A stretch of 64,000 bases of DNA from Whitmania pigra. Lineage: Eukaryota; Annelida; Clitellata; Hirudinida; Haemopidae. The translations under genes and the position numbers were made by a program. The stretch covers positions 456,001 through 520,000 of the forward strand of contig JAJTWR010000067.1 of NCBI GenBank assembly GCA_021613335.1, given 5' to 3'. Numbering within the stretch: position 1 is the stretch's first letter; the number at the start of each line of letters is the position of its first letter. Positions 61,108-64,000 of this stretch are shown here, in pieces. The notes under the pieces were generated by a model. The model was not told the DNA's origin, made no database searches, and saw only the letters and a program-made list of their open reading frames with translations.

Positions 61108-64000
61108 ACATTCCGAAAAACACTTTATGGTGATATAAGTTATTACGATAAATATTTTACGAGTTGATATCCTTGGTGTTTTGAAATACCACTGAGAAGC
61201 ATCTTCTTAGATTCTAAACGTATGTGAAATGTGTGACATGTTATTATATTTTTGAGATTATTTTCAGCTGATTGATCTAATTTTTTTAATATGTTTTTAC
61301 GTAGAAATTAAGTGTTTGATAAGAGCGCTAATAAAGAAAAATAATATTAACAATAATAAGTTTAATTAGAAAATATGCAAATATTTTGATAGTCGAGCAA
61401 CAGAAAAATATTATTTGCATAAGCCCGAGCCTGTGGTAAGTACCGACGACATTACCCTAATGTGGGACCAAAGCGTGCTCGCAGATAATACAATTCCAGC
61501 TAATAGACCGAACGTAATATTTTGGACAGAAAATAAAGTTATTGCCTGCTAATAGAAATTTCCATACATGACAACAAAAATGTCAAGAAAAAAACTAAAT
61601 AAAAATTCTGAAATAAAAAGTATTACAAATGGAGGTCAGCAGAATGTGGAACATTAAATTAAAAGAGGCCTGTCATTTTTAGGGCACTTGGAACGATGGA
61701 GGAAAATTGCAGGAAAGAATTGAATTTGATAACAAGAATGCCGAGCTAGTCTGAGCTGCAGAAGATTGCATTAAATAAAATTGCTCACATAATCCGAAAG
61801 ATTCTAGGATGACATTTAATTTGTTGTATCTGTGACCTGGCATCATTTCCAGCCGTTGAGGTTCAGTTGAATGAATAAAATAATAATAACAATAACAACA
61901 ATAACAATAATAATAACAAAAATAACAATAACAACAACAGTAACAATAATATTAACAATAATAACGATATCAACAACAACAATTATAATAATAACAGTTA
62001 TTATAACCTACATTCTTATGTAACTATGTAATCATGTTTCAATGCTAACAACAGCATCACCATTGATATTTTTGAGAAGCAAAAATGTTTTATCCATAAA
62101 ATGGACCATGAAATGTTTCCTTTTTCCTGGCGATCAATGAAAGATCATCGAGTACTGGGATTGAAAATAAAATCTTCATGTGAATGTGAAAGAATGGAAA
62201 CCTATTTTTGACGTCAATATTTTGAAATTGGGGACATAATTTTAAAAATTGAATGGAAAATAATATATTATTATTTATTATTTATTATTATTAACAACAA
62301 AAATATGAACAAAGAAATCCTAAGACAGCCAGAACAGCTGACAAAAGATTGATGCCACTTCGGGGTGAAAGGCTTAAGACCAAAAGATCAACCAAAGTGT
62401 CAATCAGGATTTTAGTCCGAGTGACGGACGAATGATGAAAGACAGAAGGAGTTCAATTGAATTCCCGAGTGGCAAGATTTTTAGATCCTAAGTTTGAGAA
62501 GGAATTTATTGAGGAGCCAACGAAAGCTGAGGTGATGAATTGACATTCGAGGAAGGTAGCTTCATTCATTCATTCATTGTTATTCTTTTTTGGTTTGTTT
62601 TTTTATAAATACATTTTTTTTATTTCATTATTCATTTCAATCTGAGTGTTATTAATTATTTAATTATTCGATTTATTAATTTCTAATATTTTATTTTATT
62701 TGTGTGCGTATTTTGATAATGTTGCTTATATTTTTATACATCCGCGTACGTTCTTGTGATAAATTATTGTTTAAGAAATGTACACATATTATTTAAAATT
62801 TTCTAATTGTTTTTGAGTTTCATTTCACCAATTTACCTTAATTCCTAACGAATTCCAAATTATTTCCTAACAATTTGTTGTTCAATGTACGAGGAAACAT
62901 TTTGAATTGCTTCAAAAATAGTGGTTGCTATGGAGGAAGTGCCTGATGAGTCTTAAGTTAAATATTCAATTAAATATTCAATGCGGACTGTTTCAAGAGC
63001 TATCAACAATTTTTTTAAGCAATCGAGTTTAAATTATTTTTTTGTTACAAAAGCCATTATCACCTGTCGCAAATATTTTGCACTAGCGAGACTGTCTGCA
63101 TGAGTGGATGGATGGATCAATGCATGGATCGAATAGGAGACAAAAAATTCTAAATGATTATTGATGATTATATTTCTGTTATTTGTAATGATATTATGTT
63201 TTAGTTGTATTGATATTAATTTTGTTGTATTTATATTTAGTTTGTAATTTTATTATGTTTAAGTAGTACTTTTTAAAAGTCAATTGTTAATTATGTTTTT
63301 AAAAAATTGGAAAAATAAACATTGATTGGTACTTTTGAGGCTTTTGCATTGCTTTTTAGCGCTTATTAGGTTCTTAGCTCAGTTTCAGAATTTATAGCAC
63401 CAATTACGGTTCGCAACTGACATTGAGGTTTTAGCGCTGGTTTTAAGCTTTGTTTCAGCGCTATGAAAAAGATACATTGAATACAAAAAGAGAAAATTTT
63501 TCCTCTACAATTCGGCACAACAAACCTACAAATTGCTCGGTAAGAACAGCTTAATTGATCGATGGTTGTTTGCAGTTAAAAAGTAGGGTTGTTTGTTTCA
63601 ACTTGTGGTTGAAAATGAGGATTACATTGTAAGGCACAAGAAATGCAAATGTTAGTTTCAATCAGAATTTGTTGTTGAGAAATTTCCACCAGTTTAAGTA
63701 ATTACGATTTTCAACATTTAATATTTTTTAGCATTTAACGTCTTTTAGCATTTAATAATTTTTAGTATTTAGCGCTGAATAATTACGAACATTGAAATTG
63801 CTTAAAAATGTCATGAATGAGACATGTCATTATATGTCATATGTCATTATTACATTAAATGGACCTGGCTTTATTAATGAAATCAGTAATATAATTTTAA
63901 ATAATCATAATTCTCTGTAATACCAGTAGCATATATTTATAATTCAATATTAAAAACATTGCCTGATATTCTTAGCATAACGTTGTTAAATATTCAAATG
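61108..64000. other. Gene-free right end of the window
   Basis: AT-rich DNA with an imperfect AAT/AAC-rich tract at about 61875-62005 and several short AGCGCT/TTTAGCAT repeats near 63350-63780. No coding region is supported. Confidence 0.45.

Overview
The window is AT-rich eukaryotic nuclear DNA from an invertebrate animal. The grounds are spliced genes with short introns (about 57-350 nt) and GT-AG sites, animal domain architectures (fucolectin/discoidin-like, WSC, EGF), several animal transposon families and very dense trinucleotide microsatellites. A tunicate-like chordate would fit but is not proven. There is no bacterial, organellar or CRISPR content.

Layout. 1-5.6 kb: left arm of a large inverted duplication, then a broken R2-like retrotransposon tail beside a GAT microsatellite. 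5.6-8.2 kb, minus strand: a complete ten-exon gene for a secreted lectin-like protein (fucolectin/F5-8C-like domain, two WSC domains, three EGF-like domains), with a perfect cAMP-response-type octamer just upstream of its start. 8.4-12.7 kb: the 5' flank of that gene, made of sequence modules that recur elsewhere (1-1.8 kb inverted; 18.2-20.1 kb partly inverted, partly direct). Only blocks of 130-400 bp stay similar between copies. 13-21 kb: microsatellites and gene-free DNA. 21.5-25.2 kb: a putative 5' exon and then a single uninterrupted 530-codon ORF for a disordered, probably nuclear protein with three KEN boxes and a very basic C-terminus.

26.2-37.4 kb is the most interesting part. Four tandem same-strand paralogues (called A-D here) each encode a secreted cysteine-rich peptide of 68-82 residues from five tiny exons. 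Exon 2 is exactly 20 nt and exon 3 exactly 31 nt in all four, intron phases are 1-0-1-0 throughout, and the cysteine spacing is conserved while nearly everything else differs. I do not recognise the family. Transposons sit between the genes: a MITE-like element, a hAT element with a perfect 8-bp target duplication 45 bp after gene B, and two fragments of one LINE family in opposite orientations on either side of gene C.

37.5-64 kb holds little recognisable coding sequence. It contains compound GAT/GAC and ATT microsatellites (up to about 600 bp), minisatellites, a Tc1-like element, two pogo/Tigger-like elements, a 533-bp TA-flanked MITE, a permuted inverted repeat, and two ORFs of unknown status.

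All splice models were made by eye from GT-AG sites (one GC-AG), phase and domain continuity. No homology search was run.
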